The notes below the pieces were generated by a model. That model saw only the letters and a list, made by a program, of their open reading frames with translations, ran no database searches and had not been told where the DNA came from. Both the position numbers and the translations under genes were made by a program. Below, piece after piece: positions 1 to 9,057 of a stretch of 64,000 nt of DNA. The stretch's first letter is position 1; each line of letters starts with the position of its first letter. Source of the DNA: an uncultured Dorea sp. (lineage in GTDB: Bacteria > Bacillota > Clostridia > Lachnospirales > Lachnospiraceae); the NCBI GenBank assembly GCA_900550865.1, contig URTM01000005.1, positions 42,667 to 106,666 of the forward strand. The letters run 5' to 3'.

Positions 1-1007
1 GATATGACGGTCCGGCAGTCCGGATCATGGAAGTGTGTGGGACGCATACGCATGAAATCTTCCGTCTGGGTATCCGCAAACTTCTTCCAAAGCAGGTAGA
101 ACTGATCTCCGGCCCGGGATGTCCGGTCTGTGTTACACCGGTAAGTTATATCGATGAGGCGGTGTATCTGGCACTGGAAAAGGGCGTGACGATCTGTACA
201 TTCGGAGATCTGGTGCGGGTGCCGGGAAGTAAGAAGAGTCTGGCAGATGCAAGAAGTGAAGGCGGTAGGATTCATATCGTATATTCTCCGGCAGATGCAG
301 AAAAATATGCAAAAGAGCATCCAGAGGAAGAGGTTGTATTTTTATCTGTAGGATTCGAGACAACGACTCCGGCAGGCTGTCTGTCAGTAAAAAAAGCAAA
401 AGAAGATGACATTTCCAATTATTCTATGCTGATTGCAAATAAGACAATGCCGCAGGCATATGAAGCATTAAAAGGCAGTGCAGACATTTTCCTGTATCCG
501 GGACATGTCAATGCGATCACAGGAACGAAGCTTTGTGAAGAACTGGTGCAGGAAGGCGTGAGCGGTGTTGTGGCAGGATTTACGGCAAAGGAACTCCTGA
601 CCGCACTTGCAGTTGCACTGACACATTTTCAGAAAGGGAAACCTTTCTTTGTAAACTGTTATCCACGTGTGGTGACGGAAGAAGGAAGTAAGGAAGCGCA
701 GAGGTTGGTCGATATGCTTATGGAAGCCTGCGACAGTGAATGGCGTGGACTTGGGATCATACCGGGATCGGGATTACAGTTACGCAGTGAATGGGAAATG
801 TATGACGCCAGAAAGAAGTATCAGATTCCTAAGGTGGAAGGAAAGTCAAATCCGGCGTGCAGATGTGGAGAAGTATTGCAGGGAAAATGTAAACCTTCTG
901 ACTGTAAGGTATTTGGAAAAGTCTGTACACCGCAGCATCCGGTAGGTGCGTGTATGGTATCGGGAGAGGGTGCCTGCTCTGCATATTATATGTACGGAAG
1001 AGAATAA
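1..1007 (+). CDS. hypD: HypD, [NiFe]-hydrogenase Fe-cyanide maturation protein (5' end cut by window)
   Basis: HypD works with HypC and HypE to assemble the Fe(CN)2CO unit of [NiFe] hydrogenases in the cytoplasm. The reading frame is open from the first bases, and the residues just before the first Met (YDGPAVRI) already belong to the family, so the true start lies upstream of the window. The conserved CGTHTH and GPGCPVCVTP motifs are near the visible N-terminus. The C-terminal cysteine cluster that binds a 4Fe-4S centre is present (CRCG, CKPSDC, CTPQHPVGAC). hypE follows after about 36 bases, so the two are co-transcribed. Identification is secure; only the missing N-terminus is uncertain. 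Confidence 0.95.
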   Translation, partial: YDGPAVRIMEVCGTHTHEIFRLGIRKLLPKQVELISGPGCPVCVTPVSYIDEAVYLALEKGVTICTFGDLVRVPGSKKSLADARSEGGRIHIVYSPADAEKYAKEHPEEEVVFLSVGFETTTPAGCLSVKKAKEDDISNYSMLIANKTMPQAYEALKGSADIFLYPGHVNAITGTKLCEELVQEGVSGVVAGFTAKELLTALAVALTHFQKGKPFFVNCYPRVVTEEGSKEAQRLVDMLMEACDSEWRGLGIIPGSGLQLRSEWEMYDARKKYQIPKVEGKSNPACRCGEVLQGKCKPSDCKVFGKVCTPQHPVGACMVSGEGACSAYYMYGRE

Positions 1008-1043
1008 GAAAAACAGACAGAAAATAACAAGGAAGTGGATAAA

Positions 1044-2090
1044 ATGAACGAGTATGTGGATAACGAAGCAAGAAAAGCGAAATTAGTGGGGAAAACTGTG
1101 ACGATGGCGCATGGTGCAGGCGGACGCCAGACATCGGAACTGATCGATATGATTTTTAAAGCACATTTTGAAAATCCGGATCTGACGGCAGATGATGCGG
1201 CCGTTCTGACACCTCCGGCTAGTAAGATGGCAGTATCTACGGATGGATTTATCGTATCACCGGCATTTTACCCGGGCGGGAATATCGGAAAGCTATCCAT
1301 CTGCGGGACGGTCAATGACCTTTCATGTATGGGGGCAAAACCATTGTATCTGACCTGTGCATTTGTGATCGAAGAGGGATTCCCGATGGAAAAACTGGAA
1401 GAGATTGCAGAAGCAATGGAGAAGACGGCGAAAGAAGCCGGAGTCCGGATCGTATCGGGAGATACAAAGGTTGCCGGAAAAGGACAGGTGGATGGTATAT
1501 TTATCACCACAACCGGTATCGGCGAGATTACGGAAGGTGTCGAGGTTGCTGGAAATCTTGCAAGACCGGGAGATGCTATTATTGTAACGGGTGATATCGG
1601 ACGACACGGCTGTACGATTCTTCTTGCAAGAGAAGATTTTGGAATCGATGCAGATGTGACGAGTGACTGTGCACCACTCTGGGGAAATGTAAAAGCGGTA
1701 ATGGAAGCAACACATGACCTTCATGTGATCCGTGATGCAACCAGAGGAGGAGTCGGAACCGTGTTGTATGAAATTGCCGGACAGAGTCAGGTCGGCATCC
1801 GTCTGGATGCTTCGAAGATCCCGGTTGCACCGGAGGTGCGCGGTGTATGTGGAATGCTCGGACTGGAGCCACTGTATCTGGCTTGTGAGGGAAGACTTGT
1901 GATCATGGCACCAAAGGAACATGCCCAGACGATCGTGGATGCGTTGAAATCATGCCCATATTCCAAAGATGCGGCTGTGATCGGTGAAGTGACCGAAGAG
2001 CAGCCGGGAAAAGTAGTGATGTTGACGGAGATTGGAACGCAGGCATTACTTCCGCAGCCGGGCGGAGAATTATTGCCGCGTATCTGTTAG
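1044..2090 (+). CDS. hypE: HypE, carbamoyl dehydratase for hydrogenase cyanide ligand
   Basis: HypE is an ATP-dependent AIRS/PurM-fold enzyme that converts the carbamoyl group passed by HypF on its C-terminal cysteine into thiocyanate, the source of the CN ligands. The N-terminus has the family motif MAHGAGGR and the protein ends in PRIC with the catalytic Cys last, so it is full length (348 aa). The ATG at 1044 is chosen over the in-frame GTG at 1035 because AAGGAAG at 1029-1035 is correctly spaced for it. It lies between hypD and a small regulator gene. HypE is a distant relative of SelD, which is encoded later in this window; the PRIC end separates them. Confidence 0.95.
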   Translation: MNEYVDNEARKAKLVGKTVTMAHGAGGRQTSELIDMIFKAHFENPDLTADDAAVLTPPASKMAVSTDGFIVSPAFYPGGNIGKLSICGTVNDLSCMGAKPLYLTCAFVIEEGFPMEKLEEIAEAMEKTAKEAGVRIVSGDTKVAGKGQVDGIFITTTGIGEITEGVEVAGNLARPGDAIIVTGDIGRHGCTILLAREDFGIDADVTSDCAPLWGNVKAVMEATHDLHVIRDATRGGVGTVLYEIAGQSQVGIRLDASKIPVAPEVRGVCGMLGLEPLYLACEGRLVIMAPKEHAQTIVDALKSCPYSKDAAVIGEVTEEQPGKVVMLTEIGTQALLPQPGGELLPRIC

Positions 2091-2100
2091 GAGGAAATCT

Positions 2101-2364
2101 ATGGATACAAGAGTAGCGGTTATTTCAATTATTGTGGAGAATCCGGAAGCGATTGAGACATTGAATCATCTGCTTCATGAGGCAGGACAGTATATTATCG
2201 GAAGAATGGGAATTCCATATCGAGAAAAAGGCATCAATATTATCAGTATTGCCATTGATGCACCGCAGGATGTGATCAGTACGTTATCCGGTAAGATCGG
2301 GCGTCTGAGCGGGGTATCCACGAAGACGGCATATTCCAATATCATTACGAAAGCAGGAGAATAA
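2101..2364 (+). CDS. TM1266-family ACT-domain putative regulator
   Basis: A 87-aa protein resembling the TM1266 family of single ACT-like domain proteins (ferredoxin-like fold). These are annotated as putative regulators of iron-only hydrogenase systems, but the ligand and target are not established. AGGAGG precedes the ATG and the gene starts 10 bases after hypE, so it is in the same operon. The usual context is [FeFe] hydrogenase; here the neighbours are hypDE and a nitrogenase-like set, which is unusual. No DNA-binding motif is visible. The family assignment is by recalled sequence pattern (RVAVISIIVENPEAIETLN and a central GIPYREKGINIISI). Confidence 0.75.
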   Translation: MDTRVAVISIIVENPEAIETLNHLLHEAGQYIIGRMGIPYREKGINIISIAIDAPQDVISTLSGKIGRLSGVSTKTAYSNIITKAGE

Positions 2365-2371
2365 AAATAGT

Positions 2372-3148
2372 ATGATTAAGATTGCAGTATATGGAAAAGG
2401 CGGGATCGGCAAATCAACGACGATGTCCAATGTGGCTGTGGCACTGGCGGAGAAAGGTCTGAAAGTGATGCAGATCGGATGTGATCCGAAAGCAGATTCG
2501 ACGATTGCATTAAGACACGGGGAAGCAGTGCCGACCGTACTGGATATCTTCCGGGAAAAGAAGCAGGATCTGAGCCTGGAAGATATGGTGCGGACCGGAT
2601 ACCGCGGGGTCATCTGTGTGGAAGCCGGTGGTCCGACGCCGGGACTTGGCTGTGCGGGAAGAGGCATCATTACCGCACTGGAAAAGTTAAAAGAGACAGG
2701 AGCGTATGAAGTATATCAGCCGGATGTGGTACTTTACGATGTGCTTGGAGATGTCGTATGCGGAGGATTCTCCATGCCGATGCGGAAAGGCTATGCGGAT
2801 AAGGTCTTTATCATCACATCGGGAGAAAATATGGCGATCCATGCCGGGGCAAATATTGCGATGGCGGTGGAGAATTTCAAGAACCGGGGATATGCGTCTC
2901 TTGGAGGTATCATCTTAAACCGCAGAAATGTGGCAAGAGAAGAAGAGAAGGTAAAAGAGCTGGCAGATGATTTCCAGACGCAGGTGATAGGAATATTGTC
3001 TCACAGTGATCTTGTGACAGAAGCAGAGGAAGAAGGAAAGACGGTCATGGAGTGTTTTCCGGACAGTGAGATGGCAGAGGAATACAGAAAGCTTGCGGAA
3101 GCAATCTATGAGTTGTCAAAAAAATCCGGGGAGGGATGGAAATGTTAA
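2372..3148 (+). CDS. NifH-like nitrogenase iron protein (group not assigned)
   Basis: A 258-aa NifH/BchL/CfbC superfamily ATPase. In this family a homodimer bridged by one 4Fe-4S cluster transfers electrons to a NifDK-like partner with ATP hydrolysis. The P-loop GKGGIGKST (residues 9-17), the GCDPKADST switch region (36-44) and both cluster ligands, Cys94 (GLGCAGRG) and Cys130 (DVVCGGFSMPMR), are present, so the protein should be an active reductase. The C-terminus is shorter than in true NifH. It starts 7 bases after the ACT gene and overlaps the next gene. No nifB, nifE, nifN or nifV homologue is visible, so N2 fixation is unlikely. The substrate is unknown. Confidence 0.9.
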   Translation: MIKIAVYGKGGIGKSTTMSNVAVALAEKGLKVMQIGCDPKADSTIALRHGEAVPTVLDIFREKKQDLSLEDMVRTGYRGVICVEAGGPTPGLGCAGRGIITALEKLKETGAYEVYQPDVVLYDVLGDVVCGGFSMPMRKGYADKVFIITSGENMAIHAGANIAMAVENFKNRGYASLGGIILNRRNVAREEEKVKELADDFQTQVIGILSHSDLVTEAEEEGKTVMECFPDSEMAEEYRKLAEAIYELSKKSGEGWKC

Positions 3149-4527
3149 AGAAAGCCGGAGAATCAAGCGGTCTTGAATTCAATTCCCCGGCGCATGGAAA
3201 CTGGAATATTGTCCATACAGGAATGCTGCTTCCGGAAGCGGTTCAGATCTATGTCTGTGCAGATAACTGTATGCGTGGTGTCGTTCTGACGGCTGCTGAG
3301 ATGAATGCTGCAGACCGGTTTTCTTTTGTGATCGTGGAAGAAGAGGATCTTCTGAATGGCAATCTGGAAGATGTGACGATCGAGGGTGTGACAGATGTAT
3401 TAAAGAAACGGGGGGATCATCCGAAGGCGGTACTCCTGTTTACCGTGTGCCTGCATCATTTCCTGGGATGTGATCTGGAACGGGTGTATGAAGAACTGGA
3501 AGCGAGATTCCCGGAGATCTTCTTCATCCGCTGTTATATGGACCCGATCATGCAGAAGCACGGACTGACTCCGGATCAGAAGCTCCGGAAGTCTATCTAT
3601 GATGCACTTCCGGAAAAAAATGTAGGAAAAAATGCAGAAAGAAATGCAAGAAAGTCTGACAGAAAGACGTCCGATAACGGAATGTCTGAGTCAGAAAAAT
3701 CAGTGACAATTTTAGGCAGTGATTTTGCGCTGGATGAGACGAGTGATATCAAACGTTTGTTAAAGGCAGAAAATATAGAAGTGAGAGAACTTCCGGCATG
3801 TGATTCATGGAAGGATTATGAAGAGCTTGCGGACAGTGAAATATTCATAGCATGCTATCCGTCTGGAAAATATGGACTGGAAAGTCAGGCAGAGAGGATT
3901 GGAAAGAAAGCGTTATATCTTCCGGGAAGCTTTGATTATGATGAGATTATCAGGCAGTGGAAGACGTTGGAGCAGGCGGTTGAAGGAAATGTGGAAGATA
4001 TTGAGAGTATGGAAGATACAGATATGCACATGGAGAAATCATCAGAAGGAATTATACAAAGAGAGATTGCACTGTGTGAAACTGTTTTAGAAAAAGCCGG
4101 AAAAGTGGTCGGAGATGTACCGGTTATGATCGATCATACATTTCATCCAAGACCGCTGGAGCTTGCCAAGCTGTTACTGACACATGGCTTTTCTGTGACA
4201 AGAATCTATCTGGATGCGGTAAATCCGGAAGAAAAAGACACATTTGAATGGTTAAAGGAACAATATCCTGACCTTTCATATGAACCAACGATCTGTCCCG
4301 ATATGCGGATGCATCCGAGAAAAGAAGAAAATGTACTGGCAATCGGGCAGAAAGCGGCGTGGTTTACCGGAACGAAGCATTTCGTCAATCTGGTGGAAGG
4401 TGCCGGATTGTATGGATTCGACGGAATCCGGAGAGTGGCAGAATTGATGATAGAAGCCTGGCAGGAAGAAAAAGATCCGGAAGATCTGATCATCCGGAAA
4501 GGATGGGGGTGCGAAAGCTGCATATGA
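3142..4527 (+). CDS. Nitrogenase component-1-like protein (NifD/NifK superfamily), subunit A
   Basis: A 461-aa protein related to the catalytic (oxidoreductase type 1) half of nitrogenase-like enzymes. The N-terminus carries HGNWNIVHTGMLLPEA followed by Cys39 and Cys43 (YVCADNCMRG), with more cysteines at about 103, 110 and 131. These are candidates for an iron-sulfur cluster at the subunit interface. The central part (about 160-190) is lysine-rich and low complexity, perhaps a linker. The protein ends in GWGCESCI, an unusual terminal Cys pair. The second ATG at 3142 is preferred because GGGAGG lies 7 bases upstream; the first at 3136 is too close. It overlaps the NifH-like gene by 7 bases and the next gene by ATGA. 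Confidence 0.8.
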   Translation: MLKKAGESSGLEFNSPAHGNWNIVHTGMLLPEAVQIYVCADNCMRGVVLTAAEMNAADRFSFVIVEEEDLLNGNLEDVTIEGVTDVLKKRGDHPKAVLLFTVCLHHFLGCDLERVYEELEARFPEIFFIRCYMDPIMQKHGLTPDQKLRKSIYDALPEKNVGKNAERNARKSDRKTSDNGMSESEKSVTILGSDFALDETSDIKRLLKAENIEVRELPACDSWKDYEELADSEIFIACYPSGKYGLESQAERIGKKALYLPGSFDYDEIIRQWKTLEQAVEGNVEDIESMEDTDMHMEKSSEGIIQREIALCETVLEKAGKVVGDVPVMIDHTFHPRPLELAKLLLTHGFSVTRIYLDAVNPEEKDTFEWLKEQYPDLSYEPTICPDMRMHPRKEENVLAIGQKAAWFTGTKHFVNLVEGAGLYGFDGIRRVAELMIEAWQEEKDPEDLIIRKGWGCESCI

Positions 4528-5669
4528 GACGAAGTTATAAGATCATACCAATCTATACAGCAGATGTATCCGGTGTCTGCTCAGCACTCTACGAACTTGG
4601 CGGGATGACAGTGATGCATGATCCGTCCGGCTGTAATTCTACCTATAATACACACGATGAGATCCGCTGGTACGACCAGGACAGCATGATCTATATCTCG
4701 GGACTTACGGAGATCGATGCCGTTATGGGAAATGATGAGAAACTGATCTATGATATCGAGATTGCGGCAGAGGAATTAAAGCCGAAGTTTATAGCACTTG
4801 CGGGATCCCCGATCCCCTATATGAATGGAACAGATTTTGAAGCAATCGCCAAGATACTGGAACAAGATCTCGGAATTCCGGCATTTTCCGTTCCGACAAA
4901 CGGGATGCATGATTATGTATATGGTGTGGGAATGGCACTTGCAGAGATTGCAAAACGTATCGAAGGAAAGAAAGAAGTGACGCCAAAGAGTGTGAATCTT
5001 CTTGGTGTGACACCGTTGGATTTCGGACCACAGCAGCATGTGGATGCTTTAAAAAGAAATGTAGAAGAGGCAGGATGGAAGGTGTTGTCGACCTGGGCAA
5101 TGGGAGATACACTGGAAGATCTTGCTCGTGCACCGGAGGCAGAGCTGAATCTGGTGGTCTCTTCTACAGGACTCCGGGCGGCGGAAGTGTTGAAGGAAAG
5201 ATTCGGGACGCCTTATGTGACAGGAACACCGATCCGGGGATTTATGAAAACTCTGTTGAATGCAATGGAAGAGAAAAAGCAGGTGGCATATCTCGAAAAG
5301 GGAAGGCGTATCGGCCTGACAGGAAACGAGTCGGAAAAAAGGTCAGAAAACCAGCTCATATTAATCGGAGAACCGGTGATCATGGAATCTCTGGCAGCAG
5401 CGATCGAGATGGAATATCAGATATCTGTAAGAGTAATCTGTCCTCTAAGGGAAAAGAAAGGATTACTTGCGGATGGAGATATTGCAGTTCGTGGAGAAGA
5501 AGAACTGGAACAGGTACTTCAGGGATTAAAGAATGTAAAAGGCATCGTGGCGGATCCATTGTATCGCCCGGTCTGCCCGGAGAATGTAGCATTTTATGAG
5601 CTGCCGCATATTGCATTTTCAGGAAGAATTTATAAAAAGAAACTGCCGGTTCTGGCAGAACTTTTATAG
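4524..5669 (+). CDS. Nitrogenase component-1-like protein (NifD/NifK superfamily), subunit B
   Basis: A 381-aa second oxidoreductase type 1 protein, translationally coupled to subunit A by an ATGA overlap. Cys19 (SGVCSALYEL) and Cys37 (MHDPSGCNSTYN) match the first two P-cluster-type cysteine positions of nitrogenases. The region where the third would be expected reads LAGSPIPYMNGTD and has no Cys. It is shorter than NifD or NifK (about 480-520 aa), like dark-operative reductases and other group IV enzymes. Together with the iron protein it should form a two-component, ATP-driven reductase. The substrate cannot be read from sequence. No terminator is obvious; a promoter for the next operon follows at 5705. 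Confidence 0.8.
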   Translation: MRRSYKIIPIYTADVSGVCSALYELGGMTVMHDPSGCNSTYNTHDEIRWYDQDSMIYISGLTEIDAVMGNDEKLIYDIEIAAEELKPKFIALAGSPIPYMNGTDFEAIAKILEQDLGIPAFSVPTNGMHDYVYGVGMALAEIAKRIEGKKEVTPKSVNLLGVTPLDFGPQQHVDALKRNVEEAGWKVLSTWAMGDTLEDLARAPEAELNLVVSSTGLRAAEVLKERFGTPYVTGTPIRGFMKTLLNAMEEKKQVAYLEKGRRIGLTGNESEKRSENQLILIGEPVIMESLAAAIEMEYQISVRVICPLREKKGLLADGDIAVRGEEELEQVLQGLKNVKGIVADPLYRPVCPENVAFYELPHIAFSGRIYKKKLPVLAELL

Positions 5670-5681
5670 AGAACAGATAAC

Positions 5682-5733
5682 TAAACGTATGTTCGAATAA
5701 ATGCTTGAAGGATTTATCTGTTCATGATAGAAT
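5682..5733 (+). promoter_or_regulatory. Promoter with possible LexA (DinR) box ahead of helicase operon
   Basis: TTGAAG (5705-5710), a 17-base spacer and TAGAAT (5728-5733) form a good promoter. Just upstream, TAAACGTATGTTCG (5682-5695) resembles the Gram-positive LexA site CGAAC-N4-GTTCG with changes only in the left half. The downstream genes include two DNA helicases, which makes SOS control plausible but unproven. Confidence 0.45.
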
Positions 5734-5806
5734 GTGAAATATAAATTGCCGGATATTTGACTGAGTAAATGTCCGGTGCAGAGAAAACGAGTAGAAAGGG
5801 AACAGA

Positions 5807-6352
5807 ATGGGACATTTTTATTTTGCAAGACACGGACAGACAGTCTGGAATGTAGAGAATAAGATTTGCGGAGCAACGGATAGTGAATTGACAGAACTTG
5901 GCCATGAGCAGGCAGAAGAACTGGGGCAGGCAATTTTAGAGCAGGGAATTCAGATTGATGAGATACTGTATTCACCATTGATCAGGGCAAAGGAGACCGC
6001 CAGACATGTATCCGAGGTAACTGGGATCCCGATGCGCGAAGAAATGCGCCTGAAAGAACAGAACTTTGGAAAATACGAAGGTACGCCGAGAAATGGAGAA
6101 GAATTCCAGAAGGCCAAGGCTAATTTTATTAATTCTTATGAAGGCGGCGAATCGATGCTGAAGCTTTGTCACCGAATCTATGATCTGCTCGATGATATTA
6201 AGAAAGAATCAGATCAGAAGACATATCTTCTGGTTGCACATAACGGGATCTCAAGAGCGATACAGTCTTATTTTTATGATATGACGAATGATGAATTTGC
6301 AAGATTCGGTATCAAGAATTGTGAGATCCGTAAGTTTGAATACAAGGAGTAA
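5807..6352 (+). CDS. Histidine phosphatase family protein (phosphoglycerate-mutase-like)
   Basis: A 181-aa single-domain acid phosphatase of the histidine phosphatase superfamily. The phospho-accepting motif ARHGQTVWN starts at residue 7 and the second catalytic His is in LVAHNGISRAI near 145. Such short proteins are often labelled GpmB or CobC, but most are broad phosphatases and the substrate cannot be read here. The start has AAGGGAAC upstream. It is the first gene of an apparent operon with two helicases (3-base gap to the next gene). A link of function between phosphatase and helicases is not evident. Confidence 0.85.
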   Translation: MGHFYFARHGQTVWNVENKICGATDSELTELGHEQAEELGQAILEQGIQIDEILYSPLIRAKETARHVSEVTGIPMREEMRLKEQNFGKYEGTPRNGEEFQKAKANFINSYEGGESMLKLCHRIYDLLDDIKKESDQKTYLLVAHNGISRAIQSYFYDMTNDEFARFGIKNCEIRKFEYKE

Positions 6353-6354
6353 GA

Positions 6355-9057
6355 ATGAAGAAGGATGAAAAGATGTCAATCGAAGATATGACAGTATATA
6401 TGCGCATTGTGCCGGAGAGGAAAGCTTCTTATGCCCAATTTCCGGATGCCATGAATGCAGAAATACAGGAATATCTCAGAAAGCAGGGAATAAAGGCTCT
6501 TTATACACATCAGGCAGAAATGTTTGAAAAAGCCGGACGGGGAGAGAATACAGTGATCACGACATCGACTGCCAGCGGAAAAACGCTGGCATTTCTTCTT
6601 CCTGTCCTGCAGAAGATATTGGAAGATCCACTCACAAGGGCGATTTTCGTCTATCCGACGAAAGCGCTGGCGAGTGATCAGTACCGCTCATTGCAGCCGG
6701 TACTGGAATATTTCGGAGAAGGGAAGATTCAGGCAGGAGTCTATGACGGAGATACGATGCCCGCAGAGCGCAGCCGCATCAGAAAGAGTGCGAATATTAT
6801 ATTAACGAATCCGGAAATGTTGAACTCTGCATTTCTTCCGAATCACAGTAAGTATGGGTTTGACTTTATCTTTGCAAATCTGAGATATATTGTGATCGAT
6901 GAATTACACAGTTACAGGGGTGCATTTGGTGCCCACCTTGCGAATATTTTCAGGCGGATGCACAGAATCTGCCAGTATTATCATTCAAGCCCCCAGTTTT
7001 TATGCAGTTCTGCGACAATCGCCAATCCGGTAGAACTTGCAAAAAAAGTATGTGGCACTGCATTTTCGCTGATTGAGAAGGATGGATCTCCATCACCGGT
7101 CAGGGAATATAGAATTATCCAGCCGCCGGAGATCAAAGGGCATAATGACAAGGTTTATGGAAGGTATGCGGCGTCTACGGTTGCGGCAGATATGCTTCCG
7201 GATCTGGTGAAAGAGCAGAGGTATTTTATTGCATTTGGAAAATCCAGACGAACGGTAGAAGTTATTTTGAAAGAGGCAAGAGACAAACTTGATGCGGTAG
7301 GTTTCTTAAGTCAGGCAGACAGCCGAAAAATTGCCGGATACAGAGGAGGGTACACACCTCTGGAACGAAAAGAAATTGAGCGGAAGATGATGTCCGGGGA
7401 ACTGAATGGACTGGTGTCGACCAATGCACTGGAACTTGGAATCGATATCGGAAGCCTGGATACGACGGTGATCGTCGGATATCCGGGAACGCGGGCATCG
7501 TTCTGGCAGCAGAGTGGCCGTGCTGGGAGAAACGGACAGACCTGTGTGAATTATCTGATTCTTGAAAATCAACCGTTTGACCAGTACATTGCAGTAGAAC
7601 CGGGGTGGCTTTTTGAAGGAAAAAGTGAGAATGCGATCGTAGACCCGGATAATCTGCTGATTGAATTGGCACATATCCGTGCGGCAGCAGCAGAACTTCC
7701 ACTGAGTCTGGATGATGCAGCATTGTTTCCGAGTCTTGGTGAGATCATTCCTGTTCTGATGAAGGCAGAAGAAGTAAAAAGTATGGCCGGGAGATTTGCC
7801 TGGTCGGGTCCTGCATTTCCTGCAGGTGATTACAGCCTGAGGAATATGGATAAGACGAGATTCAAATTAATTCTGGATAATGAGAAGCGTGAGATTACAG
7901 AGATGGATGAGTCGCAGGCCTATCATGAATTACATCCGGGAGCAGTCTATATGCATGACGGTGCATTGTATGAGGTCCTGAAACTGGATCTGGTAAGCAG
8001 GACAGCAACGGCGAAGTCATTTGAAGGAAATTACTATACAGTCCCGGCAGGAACCGAAGAGATCCGGATCCTTCAGACTTTTCAGGAAAAAACAGTGGAA
8101 AGAACGAAGATACATTTCGGAGATATTAATGTAGACGAAGTGATTTCAATGTTCAAGAAATTACAGTTTCATAATCATCAGAATCTTGGGTATGTATCAC
8201 TGACACAGCCGCTTCAGAAAGACTATGATACAGAAAGTACTTGGATTGATATTCCGGAAGATGTGGTGCGCGTATACAGAAGTCTGCTGTTACCGAATGG
8301 GGCAGGAGAACTTGTATTGAATAATCATTTCGAAGGTCTGCAAAATGCGATAAAGAACGCAGCGATGATGGTGACAATGACGGAACGTGATGATATCAAT
8401 ACAGGAATGTCTAATAATGCGACCGTGCAGGGATATGTGGATTCTGGAAGCGGAGAATCAGAAGGACACGAAGTGGTGTCATTATTTATCTATGATAAGT
8501 ATGAAGGTGGTCTTGGATATTCAGAGAAAATCTATGAATTGATTCCTGAGGTGATCGACCATGCGATTCAGATGGTGAAGGGATGTTCCTGTGAGGATGG
8601 CTGTCCGGCTTGTGTGGGAGACTATACATTAAGTAAGAAGATGGTGTTATGGGGGCTTAGGAGTCTGAAGGAAAAGCTGGAAGCTCCGGAATATGTGAAA
8701 AAGCAGGTAGAAGAAGAGCGTCCTGGTGTCCACAAACAGTATTCATTCTTTAAACTTCCGGAGAAATGGAACGAATTCTGTGAGACAGTGATTAAGAATG
8801 GAGAGAGCGGCAGCGCATTTCTGAAGACTGCAAAACGAGTAGAAATAGAGAAGCATAATCTGATATTGATCGTGGACAGTTACTTTTATGAGGACTGGCT
8901 GAAGATACCGGAGAATGCGAAAAGTATCAAAAATATATTAAAATTTCATGCAGTATGTCCACAGGATATGGAGATTGTTGTCCGTGCAGAAGAGGACATG
9001 GAGCGAAAGAAAAAGACAGAAGGCAAGTTAAAACGACGATACGAAGATAAGTTTTAG
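6355..9057 (+). CDS. DEAD/DEAH-box helicase with DUF1998 zinc domain (MrfA/YprA-like)
   Basis: A 900-aa superfamily 2 helicase of the YprA/MrfA type. In Bacillus MrfA is a 3'-5' helicase needed for repair of mitomycin C damage. Motifs in order: Walker A TTSTASGKTLAF, the DELH box (DELHSYRG), motif III CSSATIANP, and motif VI QSGRAGRNGQ. Near residue 740 is the four-Cys zinc motif CSCEDGCPACVGDY of the DUF1998 region. After this come about 140 residues not seen in all homologues. No MrfB-like exonuclease gene is adjacent; a UvrD-like helicase takes that place. The gene starts 3 bases after the phosphatase and ends directly against the next gene. Confidence 0.88.
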   Translation: MKKDEKMSIEDMTVYMRIVPERKASYAQFPDAMNAEIQEYLRKQGIKALYTHQAEMFEKAGRGENTVITTSTASGKTLAFLLPVLQKILEDPLTRAIFVYPTKALASDQYRSLQPVLEYFGEGKIQAGVYDGDTMPAERSRIRKSANIILTNPEMLNSAFLPNHSKYGFDFIFANLRYIVIDELHSYRGAFGAHLANIFRRMHRICQYYHSSPQFLCSSATIANPVELAKKVCGTAFSLIEKDGSPSPVREYRIIQPPEIKGHNDKVYGRYAASTVAADMLPDLVKEQRYFIAFGKSRRTVEVILKEARDKLDAVGFLSQADSRKIAGYRGGYTPLERKEIERKMMSGELNGLVSTNALELGIDIGSLDTTVIVGYPGTRASFWQQSGRAGRNGQTCVNYLILENQPFDQYIAVEPGWLFEGKSENAIVDPDNLLIELAHIRAAAAELPLSLDDAALFPSLGEIIPVLMKAEEVKSMAGRFAWSGPAFPAGDYSLRNMDKTRFKLILDNEKREITEMDESQAYHELHPGAVYMHDGALYEVLKLDLVSRTATAKSFEGNYYTVPAGTEEIRILQTFQEKTVERTKIHFGDINVDEVISMFKKLQFHNHQNLGYVSLTQPLQKDYDTESTWIDIPEDVVRVYRSLLLPNGAGELVLNNHFEGLQNAIKNAAMMVTMTERDDINTGMSNNATVQGYVDSGSGESEGHEVVSLFIYDKYEGGLGYSEKIYELIPEVIDHAIQMVKGCSCEDGCPACVGDYTLSKKMVLWGLRSLKEKLEAPEYVKKQVEEERPGVHKQYSFFKLPEKWNEFCETVIKNGESGSAFLKTAKRVEIEKHNLILIVDSYFYEDWLKIPENAKSIKNILKFHAVCPQDMEIVVRAEEDMERKKKTEGKLKRRYEDKF

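Noticed and set aside
1323..1922. 199-aa minus-strand ORF inside hypE
   Set aside because: It is antisense to a conserved gene, has no SD and gives an odd composition.
1..5669. True nitrogenase (nif) operon
   Set aside because: No NifB, NifE, NifN or NifV homologue is visible, the subunits are too short and P-cluster ligands are incomplete.
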